A DNA stretch of 64,000 nt from Neovahlkampfia damariscottae. Lineage: Eukaryota; Heterolobosea; Selenaionea; Neovahlkampfiida; Neovahlkampfiidae. The position numbers were made by a program, and so were the translations under genes. Shown piece after piece: positions 55,205 through 64,000 of the stretch. Within the stretch, counting starts at the first letter, position 1, and each line of letters starts with the position of its first letter. The notes under the pieces are model-generated. The model saw only the letters and a program-made list of their open reading frames with translations, did not search any database and was not told where the DNA came from. Location of the stretch: positions 1 to 64,000 of the forward strand of contig JABLTG010000089.1 in the NCBI GenBank assembly GCA_016618085.1. The letters are read 5' to 3'.

Positions 55205-58200
55205 TTATTCAAGTTCAGATCTTGTATTACTTGGAGGTGGTCTTTCATCATCAGATTCTTCTTCATCTTGTTGTTGTTGTTTTTGTAATTGCTCAAGTCT
55301 TTCTTGTTGACGAGCTTGAATATCTGTTTTTTCAGTTTGTAAAAGACTCTTATTTCCAGTTCTTTGAGTACTCTTTGAACCAACATAAGAAACACTTCCA
55401 TTATATTCTGATTTGATTAAGTAACCATTTGGCATCATTTGACCTTTAATACTTTCTTCAGGTACCAAATGAGTTCTTGATGACATTTTATCCAAATTTT
55501 GAGAAATGACACCATCCAATTTTGTTTTTTTTGCAATTTTGACAGCAGTTCTTTTTCCTGCTCTTGTGATTAAATATAATTTTCTTTTTGCTCTTCTAGA
55601 AGAAAATACATCTTCAAGAATTTCATTCATTGATTTTAAGTTATCTTCAGGTTCAGATCCTTGTTCAAAGTTGATTGTAAATTGAAAATCATGTTCTGTT
55701 TCCCAAGGAACAATATTATCATTGACTTCAATATGTCTTCCATGTAAATCATCTAACACATTTGCAAGTTTTTCTTCATTTGCAATTTTTTCTTCTTCAA
55801 CTCTTTTCTTTCTTTTTATTCTTTTTTTAGCTTTTTTTCTTCTGATATAAACATCAAATAAAAACATGAAAACTACAACAAGATTTGAACCAATAATCAA
55901 AGCAACGGTGATAAAAGGCATAATGAAACTTAAAACATTTTTCAAACCAGGATCAATAACAACATTTGTATCTCCATTGGCATTAACAACAAATAATAAT
56001 AAACCAGCGAATAAAGTCATTAAAGTTGACATCAAAATGAAATAATCCATTAAATTGTGGAATTTTTTACGATAAGGAATGAAATTAACTTGTAACATCA
56101 TACCAGTAAAAATAATGGCAATACCAACAGTAATCAAAAACATAGGTTTGAAAAATGTTGTCAATACTGAGAATGAAGCTTTTCTAATAGAATCAAATAA
56201 ATCCCAAAAGAAAAATCTCTTTTTATATTTGGATAATGTAAATCTATTGATTAAAATGAATGTTTCAGATTTTTCCAATTTCTTATAACGAAGAATCAAA
56301 ATAGTGAAATATAAAATAGATCCAAGTCCAAATAATATAATTGATATCACAGAAAGAGGTAAAAATATGAACCAAATATTTTGGAAGCAAATAATATCAG
56401 GACTTTCTTTAAATGTATAAATACCATTTGGTTGATAATCACATCCAAAAATTTGAAATGATGTTGTCATAATTCTTAAAAAGAAAAATGAAATGAATGA
56501 TAAATAAGCACCAACAATTTTGTTAAACAATCTTTTTAGTTCAACAAAAGTAGATTTTTGTCTAACACTCCAAACCATAAAATTTCTAACCCAAATAAAT
56601 GTATTACCAATTGATCTAAAAATAGATTTGATTATTTCAATAATTTTGTTTGTCTTTTTTGGTTCATCATCGTCACTATCTTCATCATCAGATTCCAAAG
56701 GTCTTCTGTATTTTAATTTTAAAATTTTTGCAATTCTAAATCCTATTGATGCTGCAAAGAGTGATCTTAAAACAGCAATGAAATAAATGATGATAAAGGC
56801 AAATAAAAACACAAATGGCATTGAAATTTGAGTGAAATAAATGTAGAAGTAATTATAAGTTAATCCAAAAATTCTGAAAATACATTCAGGAGCAAGAAAA
56901 TCAAAATTAAAGTTGGCTGCAGAAGCAGCTGATAATGTACCACCAACAGCTTCTGGCCAGTCTAAATCTAATGTTGCAAAAGTGGAAATAATTTGCCAAT
57001 AACCAAAAGTGATAGAAATGGAAGTCATTTGTGAAATTTTTGTTGAAGTGATAACAACAAAGAATGCAGCAATAATCATAATTGCAAACATGATTGCAAT
57101 TGCAGCGATTAACAGTAAAGCTGTAATTCCAGAATCATTACATTTTTTACAAACTAATTTTGATTTGTAATATCCATCAGCACATCTTCCACATCTTAAA
57201 TCAGTGTAACCAACTGTACAATTATCTGCATTATCTGGTAAACATCTTTCTATAGGATAACATTGATAAAATATCGTAACATCAACTTTACTGAACCACC
57301 AACCTTTTTGTGATTTTGGAAGTGTAACATTTTCAGGATTACAAATTGCACCTTGAGGACAATCAATACATACTTTAGTGATTGGATGAACCATTGAATT
57401 ATTGACACAAACACATTGATCTACAGATGTTAAACCAGTTGTGCTTCCAGGTGATTTCATTTTATCTGGACAACTTGTACAATTTATTGATCCAATTTTG
57501 TCAGTATATGTGTCGACTGGACAATCAGTACAAACTTCAATTCCATTATTTGATTTAAATTGACCTAAAGGACATGGCTCACAAGCTTCTTGATAAGAAG
57601 ATGTTCCATAACCACGTATGCAAGGTATAAATGTAAAATTGGAAGTTGTTGGATACCAATCAATTCTGTTATAAGACAAATCAAATGCAATAGATACATC
57701 AGCGTTTGCGATAACACCACAACGAACAGCTGTTGAATTTATAATTTTGCATGGTTGGTCAACTTTAACAGATCCGATTCTCATATAAATCTCTGAAAAT
57801 CTTGTGTCAAAAGAACCTGTGATAAGAACAGAATAATTTCCTGCAGCGACACCAGAAGAAGGTGTAATTGTTTGTGGCATTGGGTTTTGAATCATGTAGT
57901 AAACTACAGTATCTGAAGTATCATTAAATGAATTCTTCAAACTGAGATAAACTTCATTAACAGTATCATATTTTGCATCATAAATAAATGTACAAATGAT
58001 TGAATCACCTTCAATGATTTTGTCAATGGAATAATACAATGTTGAGTTAGAGTCTTTAAATTCGCAAGTTCTGACGTCTTTTAAATTTGCTCCTTGCATT
58101 GTAAGATTTAAAGTTTTTCTTTCTCCAATTGCAGGTTCAATTCCAACTAAAAATAAATTCGCAAACTTGTCAGCAATTGTGATTGATCGTGTTTTGAAAT

Positions 58201-61200
58201 CAATTCCATCATTCAACGAAATACCTAATGTTGCAATAATTGGAAATGAAAATGAAAGTGTTGATGGTGAATAAAATTCAAATTTTGGAACAATGAATTC
58301 TATCATATTTGCATCTGAACTGTCAATTGTTTGTGTGTATGAAAATAGTTCATTTTCCAATTTTATAATTGCAGATTCATTTAATTTTGTTCCTTTCAAT
58401 TCTAAAGTAGTGTTTTGAAATGAGAAAGTAGTATCAAATGAATTAGTTCCTTTGGCAGCAACTGTATCAAATGTAAATGCATCAATCAATTGAATTTGAC
58501 TTGATATTGTTGCATAATCAAAACCTTCATTGAATGAGATTTGAATTGAATTTCCAAAACTCTTTTTCAAATTCAGAAGAACTGTTGTTTGAATTGGGGA
58601 AAATAAGAATCCAATTTTATCATCCATAACGTTGACTGATGATGCTTCAACTGTTTTTCCATCAAAAATACCACGAACTTTAACTGAATTGGTGAATGGT
58701 GATAATCCAGTTCCTGTTAAATAAATCATGTTTTCCATGTTCCTTGATATTTTTTTTGTTGGAATTTGAACTGTAGGTTGAGTCAAAACTGAAATTTCTG
58801 AAAGTATTAACGGGATGAAATATCTGGTTTGTGAGTCATCAATGAATTCAATTGAATACTTATTATCCAATGGATTTGATTCACCAATACAAGAGGTCAT
58901 ATTTGAATTACAAGTGAATTTAATTACTTCTGAAGTTGATTTTAATTGCATTGCCATTTTTTTTCCAGCTAAATTTATTTTTGGAAAATTAACAAAAGAA
59001 AATTTCAATGTTGTTCCGGATAAAAATACTTTTGGTGAAAAATCAACAACATCAAATCCTGTGTATTGAATTAATTGAGATCCGAAATAATCAGTTCCAC
59101 CATCTAAAGATGTTTCAACACTCAATGTTCTTGGGTAATATACGCTATATTGTGCTAAATGAGGAGCTTCACATTTAATATTTCCATTTTCAATGGTAGC
59201 AGTTGTAACTTCATTGATGAATTGATCTTTAAATCTAACAAGACAAGAGTTTGTTGGTAAAACAATTCCAGTTGGGATCACAATTGAATAAGAAATTTGT
59301 GTGACATTTGGATTTGCAACAGTTGTTGGTGATAATGTGTTTGATGATGCTGAAATGACTTTTTCACTGGAAAGGTCATTTGTAAATAAATATAATTTCT
59401 TGTCTAATGTTTCAAAATTTTCACCATCCATTGAAAGTTGTAAAGTTACTTGTTGAGCAATAATAGCAGAATTTTTTGAAATTGGGCAAGAAATAAGGTT
59501 AGTAGCTTCAACAGTACAATCTTGAGTTTCTAACAATTCAACATACTTGATTTTATAGCTTAATTTACTTGAGAAAGCAAATGAAGAACTTTGCAGTTTA
59601 ATTGTCTTTCCTGTGGTAAAAATATCAACCAAAGATGATGGAAAAATATTTGAAATTGAAGGAACAGCAAAATATTCAAACCAAGGTGTCAAAGAAATTG
59701 CTTCAACATCGTCAATATGAATCGAAAAACGAATTGATTTTGGATAAACCTTTGATTCAACTTTTGGTGATCTACAATATCTTAAAGTTCCCACTGTTGT
59801 ATTACAAGTAATTGTTTGTGAATTCAATTGATTAATAGCTTTTAATGAAATGTTATAATCACTTTTGAAAAGAGTTGGGAATCCTTTTTGTTCTATGAAT
59901 GAAAATTCAGTATTTCCTGTGCTAAAACCATTGTAAGTGCTCATGTAAATCGGATCAATGAATTGAATTCCAGCTTGAGTTGAAATTTGATAATTGGTTT
60001 CATTGATTTGAATTCCAACTGTCAATTGTAAAGTTTCTACTCTTGAGCTTTTCACTGTACATGTTACAGTTGAATTTGCACTTCCAGGATTTTCAACAGT
60101 TGCAATTGATAATATTTCATTATTTGATGAATTAATACAATTAAATTTAAATCTTTGTGAATTTAAAACACTTCCAAATGATAATTGTAATTTCAACGGA
60201 TTAATTCTATGAGCAACAAAAAGAGCAAAATATGGAACTGCTGATATTAATTGGTTATCATTATTGAAATATACAATTGAATTAAAATTCAAAATAGTTT
60301 CAACTCCAGGTGTATTGTTCTTTGTAATGATTAATGAAAGATTGTAATTTGAAGGTTGAACTAAAGGATTCAACACATTAGGTTTACATTGTAAATCTAT
60401 TCCTTTCACGCAATTTACAATTGTACTTCTATCAGGAGATAATTCTTCTGTAAAGTTCAATTGATAATTAAATTCATTTTCATAATTCAACATATCAATT
60501 TGGAAGTTTTCTGAAAATGAATTATCTGTGATTGTCAAATTTTTGAATTTCAATGGTTGTCTATAAAAAACAACTTTCACTAAATTTGAAAAATAAGTTG
60601 AATCAACTGAAAATAATGTTGTATTCAATGCAAGTCCAACTTGAAGATAAGCAATGGATTCTGAAAATTTGGAAATTGAAACAGAACATTTGATCAAATT
60701 TCCTTCAATTCTTGCATTTGATCTTCTATAGCCATGATGTGTTGAATTGTATTTACAAATCAATCCTTTCTCATTTACAACAGTGTCTCCAGTTTTTAAT
60801 GACAATGAGACATCAAATGTAAAATCTTCAATATTATTTGAGAATCCTTTTGCAAATGGTGAAATCGTTTCAATTTCAACTGGTTTTCTGTAAATGTATT
60901 GGATTGAGTTTGATGAAAAATCTACACCTGAAGCACATCCTGTTGGTTTTATTTTCAAGAATAAACTTTCATTTCTTGCATTACCAGTTCCAAGAAGAGA
61001 ACAAGAAAATCTTCCATTTGAATGAAGAGTTGCTGTAAATTCATCAGATCCCAAAGAACAATGGTAAGTGGCATTTCCTCCAAAAATATCCAAATTGTAA
61101 TTTGTGTGAATATCGGCAGCAGTAGTTGTTCCAATCATGGTAGTAAATGGATTGACACTTTGAATTGATATTTTTTCAACAAATAAAATTGGTGATGAAT

Positions 61201-64000
61201 TTGGTGAGATTAAAATTTCACCATTTTCAGCATCATCATTTACATACCAAAGTGAAATTTGTTGTACTCCTGCAACAGATGATGAAACATTACATAAATA
61301 TTGTTTATCTGTAACTCTAGTTGTTGGAACTAAAGTGTTTCCCAATTTACATTTCACAAATGGTGAAAGATTTGATGGGAATGATTTTTCTCTATTTACT
61401 GTCACAGTTAATACTTCATTCAAATGAACGATTGTTTTACAGTCAGTAATTGAAAGAATACTATCAACATCAACAAATGTAACGTTCTTTGAGTCAGTGA
61501 ATGTGAATTGTTCATTGAAAGCAAGTGATTGTGCATTTTTATAGTTGATTTTTGCTTGATAAATTCCTGCGATTAAATCACTTGGATCAATATCACTTTT
61601 AAAAGATGTTGTTCCATCCAATGCCGCAAATTCAATATATTTAGTTCTTTCTCCAGAAAGTTCGACAACTAAAACACCTTCATTCATTTTTATTGCACTA
61701 CTTAAAGTGACGTTTAATGAAAACTTTGGAAAAGATGTTGAAATTGGAAATATAGTTGGAAACATTCTTGCAATTGTTCTTTTTTCATACAAAACAAATT
61801 TAGCACTTAATAAATCTTGATTTTCTGTGAAGTATAAATTATATGATGAAAAAGAAGAAAAAGTTGAATTAAATGTTGGAGTAATACAAACTAATTTTCC
61901 TAAAATTGTTGAGCAATTAAAAATATGATCAATATTGAAAGGAGTTCCAATGGTAATCAATTTGTTTGTAGTTTTTGGTTGTAAAATTTCAACAGTTTCT
62001 CCTCCAGATATCAAACCATGATTTGGAGTGAAAAAGTTTGATTCAATGAATTTATAAGGAACTGAAGGTAAAATTTCAAGTGTATGTCCGTAAGTAGTCA
62101 TCTGAATTGACAACAGGTAAGTGATTACTGTAGCAGAATACATATCTGTAGTAAACTTGAAATTATTTCCATCAACTGAGAAATTTGTTTGAGCTGTTTG
62201 AAGTGTCAAAGGATCTGATTCACCATATTTTGTTGTAAATGTAACATTGCCATAATCTTTTGCAAGAAAACCAGAAAACATATTCACATTATTTGTAACA
62301 TTTGTCGTAGCAACAGATGGACTAAATCCGGTGAAAGTTGATTTTGTAACTAAAACAAATTCAATTTGATTGGTAGTGATCGAAAATCTTTCATTTCCTT
62401 CAACATATTCAAGAAAAACATTGACTCTCCCAGATGTTCCATACGTGAATTTTGCTTCCGAGTCCACACTTCCAGAAATAGACAATGTATTTTTTTGTTC
62501 ATTTGTATAACTATCTGAAGTATTTAAACTTAATTTAACATTTGAGATCAAAGATAAATCCATAATTGTAGTAGCTGAAAAGTTCATGAAATTAGTAGAA
62601 ACAGATGTATAATGAAATCTTATTGCTGAAGTATCAATGTCCAAAAGACCAGGTTGAATGTAAAAGAGTGTTGCTGTATTGTTTGAAATCAACAAATAAT
62701 CATTTGATATTTGAGGAACTCTGATATATCCAGTAATCGTGGTTTGATTAAATCCAGCATATGGGATTGAACAATTCATTTGGTTGTTGTTAATTCTAGT
62801 TGCAGAATATTTCAAATTTCCATTTTCTTGAATGTTACAATAATATTCAATGTTCGAAATTCTTGGATCAACTCTTAAAGTATTTTCAGCAAATGTCATT
62901 GTGATGTCAATATTTTTTCCAACAACAGTGGCATGTGGTGAAATGTCCATATCAATTGATTTATATACCAATAAAGGTTTTGAAATATTCATTAAATCTA
63001 GAAAGTTGACAGTTAGAGGTACGGATTTTTGAAATAAAAAGTAACTGAGGTAGACATCCAATGCAGGCACATTAACAGTTGACTGACTACAAACAGTAGT
63101 CATAGTGCCTAGAACGCAATCATAACGATTTGTAGTTGACAGCTCTTTTAATGAATAATCAGTGTTTAAATCTTGATAGTGAGGAGAAATTACAAATTTT
63201 GATGAATCATTTCTCAAAATTTCGAAATTTCTCGGTTGTGATTTTTCAATATAAGATGGTGATATTTTTAGTTGATTAAAAGAAAGTGGCAACAAAGTTG
63301 AAACTGCTTCATCAGATAACCCTGGAATACTTGTATTCACATGAACAGATATTGTAAATTCTTCATCTATAAAATTGCTTTGAATATCGCATGTAATTGA
63401 AAGCACTAGTAAGTTCTTCACATCTTTTTTTACTGGTATCTTAGTTGAACTTCTTGAATCCAAGCAATAGTAATCCAAATGTATGTTAAATCTTGGCTTT
63501 GATATCATTGAAACTGTCATCATATTAACAAGTGGATCAAGTACAAAGGGAAATGGAGAAACTTTGTACATTGTAACTTTTCCAAGAATATAAAAATCTG
63601 CTGTAACAAAAGATATTTTTTTTGTGCCGTCAATAATCTCCAAGCGGATGTGCGCAGTTTCTGGTAGTCTAGCAGCAGGTCTTGTATCAACTGCACAATC
63701 TAGAATATCATCACAGTTTAAATCCAGACTTCCGAATTCAGATACACCAATCATAGCAATACTGTAGTTACTCAAACCAAAAATTTTTGTCATATTCAAC
63801 GAAAATGGAACTGTTTGATTAAATGGAATGACTGAAGACATATTTGTGCTCATTGGTTCTTTGATAACAACATGTGATAAATTCTTATTTGATAAATAAA
63901 ATGAATTATCTCCTCCTAATGAAGTACTAGTATTGACCCATAATCCAATTAAACTATCATCTGAATTTAACTGTGTAATTGAAGGGAGTTTCATTGTACA
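55205..64000 (-). CDS. Giant IPT/TIG-repeat, Cys-rich, multipass receptor (5' partial)
   Basis: At least 2929 residues without any intron; the frame stays open to the window edge, so the start and signal peptide lie outside. Residues 1-2120 are Asn-glycosylation-rich beta repeats with IPT/TIG-like features (MPQTITPSSGVAAGNYSVLITGSF). About 2125-2290 is a cysteine-rich GCC2_GCC3/EGF-like block (CEPCPLGQFKSNNGIEVC, CTDCPVDTYTDKIGSINC). From about 2290 to 2715 there are eight or nine membrane helices, then a basic and Gln-rich cytosolic tail. Similar receptor-like giants occur in several protists; ligand unknown. Confidence 0.88.
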   Translation of the reverse strand, partial: CTMKLPSITQLNSDDSLIGLWVNTSTSLGGDNSFYLSNKNLSHVVIKEPMSTNMSSVIPFNQTVPFSLNMTKIFGLSNYSIAMIGVSEFGSLDLNCDDILDCAVDTRPAARLPETAHIRLEIIDGTKKISFVTADFYILGKVTMYKVSPFPFVLDPLVNMMTVSMISKPRFNIHLDYYCLDSRSSTKIPVKKDVKNLLVLSITCDIQSNFIDEEFTISVHVNTSIPGLSDEAVSTLLPLSFNQLKISPSYIEKSQPRNFEILRNDSSKFVISPHYQDLNTDYSLKELSTTNRYDCVLGTMTTVCSQSTVNVPALDVYLSYFLFQKSVPLTVNFLDLMNISKPLLVYKSIDMDISPHATVVGKNIDITMTFAENTLRVDPRISNIEYYCNIQENGNLKYSATRINNNQMNCSIPYAGFNQTTITGYIRVPQISNDYLLISNNTATLFYIQPGLLDIDTSAIRFHYTSVSTNFMNFSATTIMDLSLISNVKLSLNTSDSYTNEQKNTLSISGSVDSEAKFTYGTSGRVNVFLEYVEGNERFSITTNQIEFVLVTKSTFTGFSPSVATTNVTNNVNMFSGFLAKDYGNVTFTTKYGESDPLTLQTAQTNFSVDGNNFKFTTDMYSATVITYLLSIQMTTYGHTLEILPSVPYKFIESNFFTPNHGLISGGETVEILQPKTTNKLITIGTPFNIDHIFNCSTILGKLVCITPTFNSTFSSFSSYNLYFTENQDLLSAKFVLYEKRTIARMFPTIFPISTSFPKFSLNVTLSSAIKMNEGVLVVELSGERTKYIEFAALDGTTSFKSDIDPSDLIAGIYQAKINYKNAQSLAFNEQFTFTDSKNVTFVDVDSILSITDCKTIVHLNEVLTVTVNREKSFPSNLSPFVKCKLGNTLVPTTRVTDKQYLCNVSSSVAGVQQISLWYVNDDAENGEILISPNSSPILFVEKISIQSVNPFTTMIGTTTAADIHTNYNLDIFGGNATYHCSLGSDEFTATLHSNGRFSCSLLGTGNARNESLFLKIKPTGCASGVDFSSNSIQYIYRKPVEIETISPFAKGFSNNIEDFTFDVSLSLKTGDTVVNEKGLICKYNSTHHGYRRSNARIEGNLIKCSVSISKFSESIAYLQVGLALNTTLFSVDSTYFSNLVKVVFYRQPLKFKNLTITDNSFSENFQIDMLNYENEFNYQLNFTEELSPDRSTIVNCVKGIDLQCKPNVLNPLVQPSNYNLSLIITKNNTPGVETILNFNSIVYFNNDNQLISAVPYFALFVAHRINPLKLQLSFGSVLNSQRFKFNCINSSNNEILSIATVENPGSANSTVTCTVKSSRVETLQLTVGIQINETNYQISTQAGIQFIDPIYMSTYNGFSTGNTEFSFIEQKGFPTLFKSDYNISLKAINQLNSQTITCNTTVGTLRYCRSPKVESKVYPKSIRFSIHIDDVEAISLTPWFEYFAVPSISNIFPSSLVDIFTTGKTIKLQSSSFAFSSKLSYKIKYVELLETQDCTVEATNLISCPISKNSAIIAQQVTLQLSMDGENFETLDKKLYLFTNDLSSEKVISASSNTLSPTTVANPNVTQISYSIVIPTGIVLPTNSCLVRFKDQFINEVTTATIENGNIKCEAPHLAQYSVYYPRTLSVETSLDGGTDYFGSQLIQYTGFDVVDFSPKVFLSGTTLKFSFVNFPKINLAGKKMAMQLKSTSEVIKFTCNSNMTSCIGESNPLDNKYSIEFIDDSQTRYFIPLILSEISVLTQPTVQIPTKKISRNMENMIYLTGTGLSPFTNSVKVRGIFDGKTVEASSVNVMDDKIGFLFSPIQTTVLLNLKKSFGNSIQISFNEGFDYATISSQIQLIDAFTFDTVAAKGTNSFDTTFSFQNTTLELKGTKLNESAIIKLENELFSYTQTIDSSDANMIEFIVPKFEFYSPSTLSFSFPIIATLGISLNDGIDFKTRSITIADKFANLFLVGIEPAIGERKTLNLTMQGANLKDVRTCEFKDSNSTLYYSIDKIIEGDSIICTFIYDAKYDTVNEVYLSLKNSFNDTSDTVVYYMIQNPMPQTITPSSGVAAGNYSVLITGSFDTRFSEIYMRIGSVKVDQPCKIINSTAVRCGVIANADVSIAFDLSYNRIDWYPTTSNFTFIPCIRGYGTSSYQEACEPCPLGQFKSNNGIEVCTDCPVDTYTDKIGSINCTSCPDKMKSPGSTTGLTSVDQCVCVNNSMVHPITKVCIDCPQGAICNPENVTLPKSQKGWWFSKVDVTIFYQCYPIERCLPDNADNCTVGYTDLRCGRCADGYYKSKLVCKKCNDSGITALLLIAAIAIMFAIMIIAAFFVVITSTKISQMTSISITFGYWQIISTFATLDLDWPEAVGGTLSAASAANFNFDFLAPECIFRIFGLTYNYFYIYFTQISMPFVFLFAFIIIYFIAVLRSLFAASIGFRIAKILKLKYRRPLESDDEDSDDDEPKKTNKIIEIIKSIFRSIGNTFIWVRNFMVWSVRQKSTFVELKRLFNKIVGAYLSFISFFFLRIMTTSFQIFGCDYQPNGIYTFKESPDIICFQNIWFIFLPLSVISIILFGLGSILYFTILILRYKKLEKSETFILINRFTLSKYKKRFFFWDLFDSIRKASFSVLTTFFKPMFLITVGIAIIFTGMMLQVNFIPYRKKFHNLMDYFILMSTLMTLFAGLLLFVVNANGDTNVVIDPGLKNVLSFIMPFITVALIIGSNLVVVFMFLFDVYIRRKKAKKRIKRKKRVEEEKIANEEKLANVLDDLHGRHIEVNDNIVPWETEHDFQFTINFEQGSEPEDNLKSMNEILEDVFSSRRAKRKLYLITRAGKRTAVKIAKKTKLDGVISQNLDKMSSRTHLVPEESIKGQMMPNGYLIKSEYNGSVSYVGSKSTQRTGNKSLLQTEKTDIQARQQERLEQLQKQQQQDEEESDDERPPPSNTRSELE

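Overview
The window is nuclear DNA of a very AT-rich, gene-dense, microbial eukaryote. Nearly every gene is broken by spliceosomal introns of only about 23-45 bp (GT...AG, A/T homopolymer-rich), intergenic gaps run down to 3-6 bp, and the gene set is eukaryotic: NEDD8 E1 subunit, MFAP1, BRX1, RFC2, AMPK, ArfGAP, ATAD2/Yta7 and Fcf2. There is a tRNA-Lys(CTT) and a 5S rRNA gene. No single marker fixes the taxon; an amoeboid or flagellate protist (for example Anaeramoeba or a heterolobosean-like lineage) would fit, but this is inference. TAA is the usual stop, TGA is also used, TAG is rare.

Layout. 1-5491: a TnpB/Fanzor-type nuclease gene cut in two by a 4.6-kb DNA transposon (DDE transposase, 90-bp terminal inverted repeats, decayed cargo including a GIY-YIG/T5orf172 relic). 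Removing the transposon and one 3-bp target copy restores the nuclease frame; one in-frame TAG remains downstream. 6184-12328 (+): a secreted protein resembling bacterial beta-propeller proteins, NAE1, pyrroline-5-carboxylate reductase, tRNA-Lys, a sterol-desaturase-family hydroxylase. 12335-22729 (-): epoxide-hydrolase-like enzyme, an alpha-2-macroglobulin without signal peptide, an 11-exon multipass membrane protein (possibly STRA6-like), MFAP1. 22783-27020 (+): histidine acid phosphatase, a small unknown protein, BRX1, and a decayed lectin-like gene. 27269-28752 (-): FAD monooxygenase with 7- and 9-nt micro-exons. 28821-35725 (+): TLC-domain protein, divergent ribosomal P0 paralogue, coiled coil-EEP fusion, degenerate PAP2 protein. 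35740-36865 (-): RFC2. 37006-44956 (+): cysteine-rich membrane protein, SPX-AstE/AspA fusion, RME-8-like giant protein. 45040-45157 (-): 5S rRNA. 45695-54298: Fcf2 (+), AMPK (-), ArfGAP (+), ATAD2 (+), YbaK-like gene (+). 54234-64000 (-): a secreted protein and a 2929-residue membrane receptor running off the window.

A recurrent signal ties the region together: a CCAAT/ATTGG pentamer, usually as CCAATCA or its complement, lies within about 60 nt upstream of most start codons, on either strand, often only 10-30 nt from the ATG and sometimes overlapping it (CCAATG). It looks like the core promoter element of this genome. Exon structures below were built by hand and, for the genes with full exon coordinates (the histidine acid phosphatase excepted), total coding length is divisible by three.
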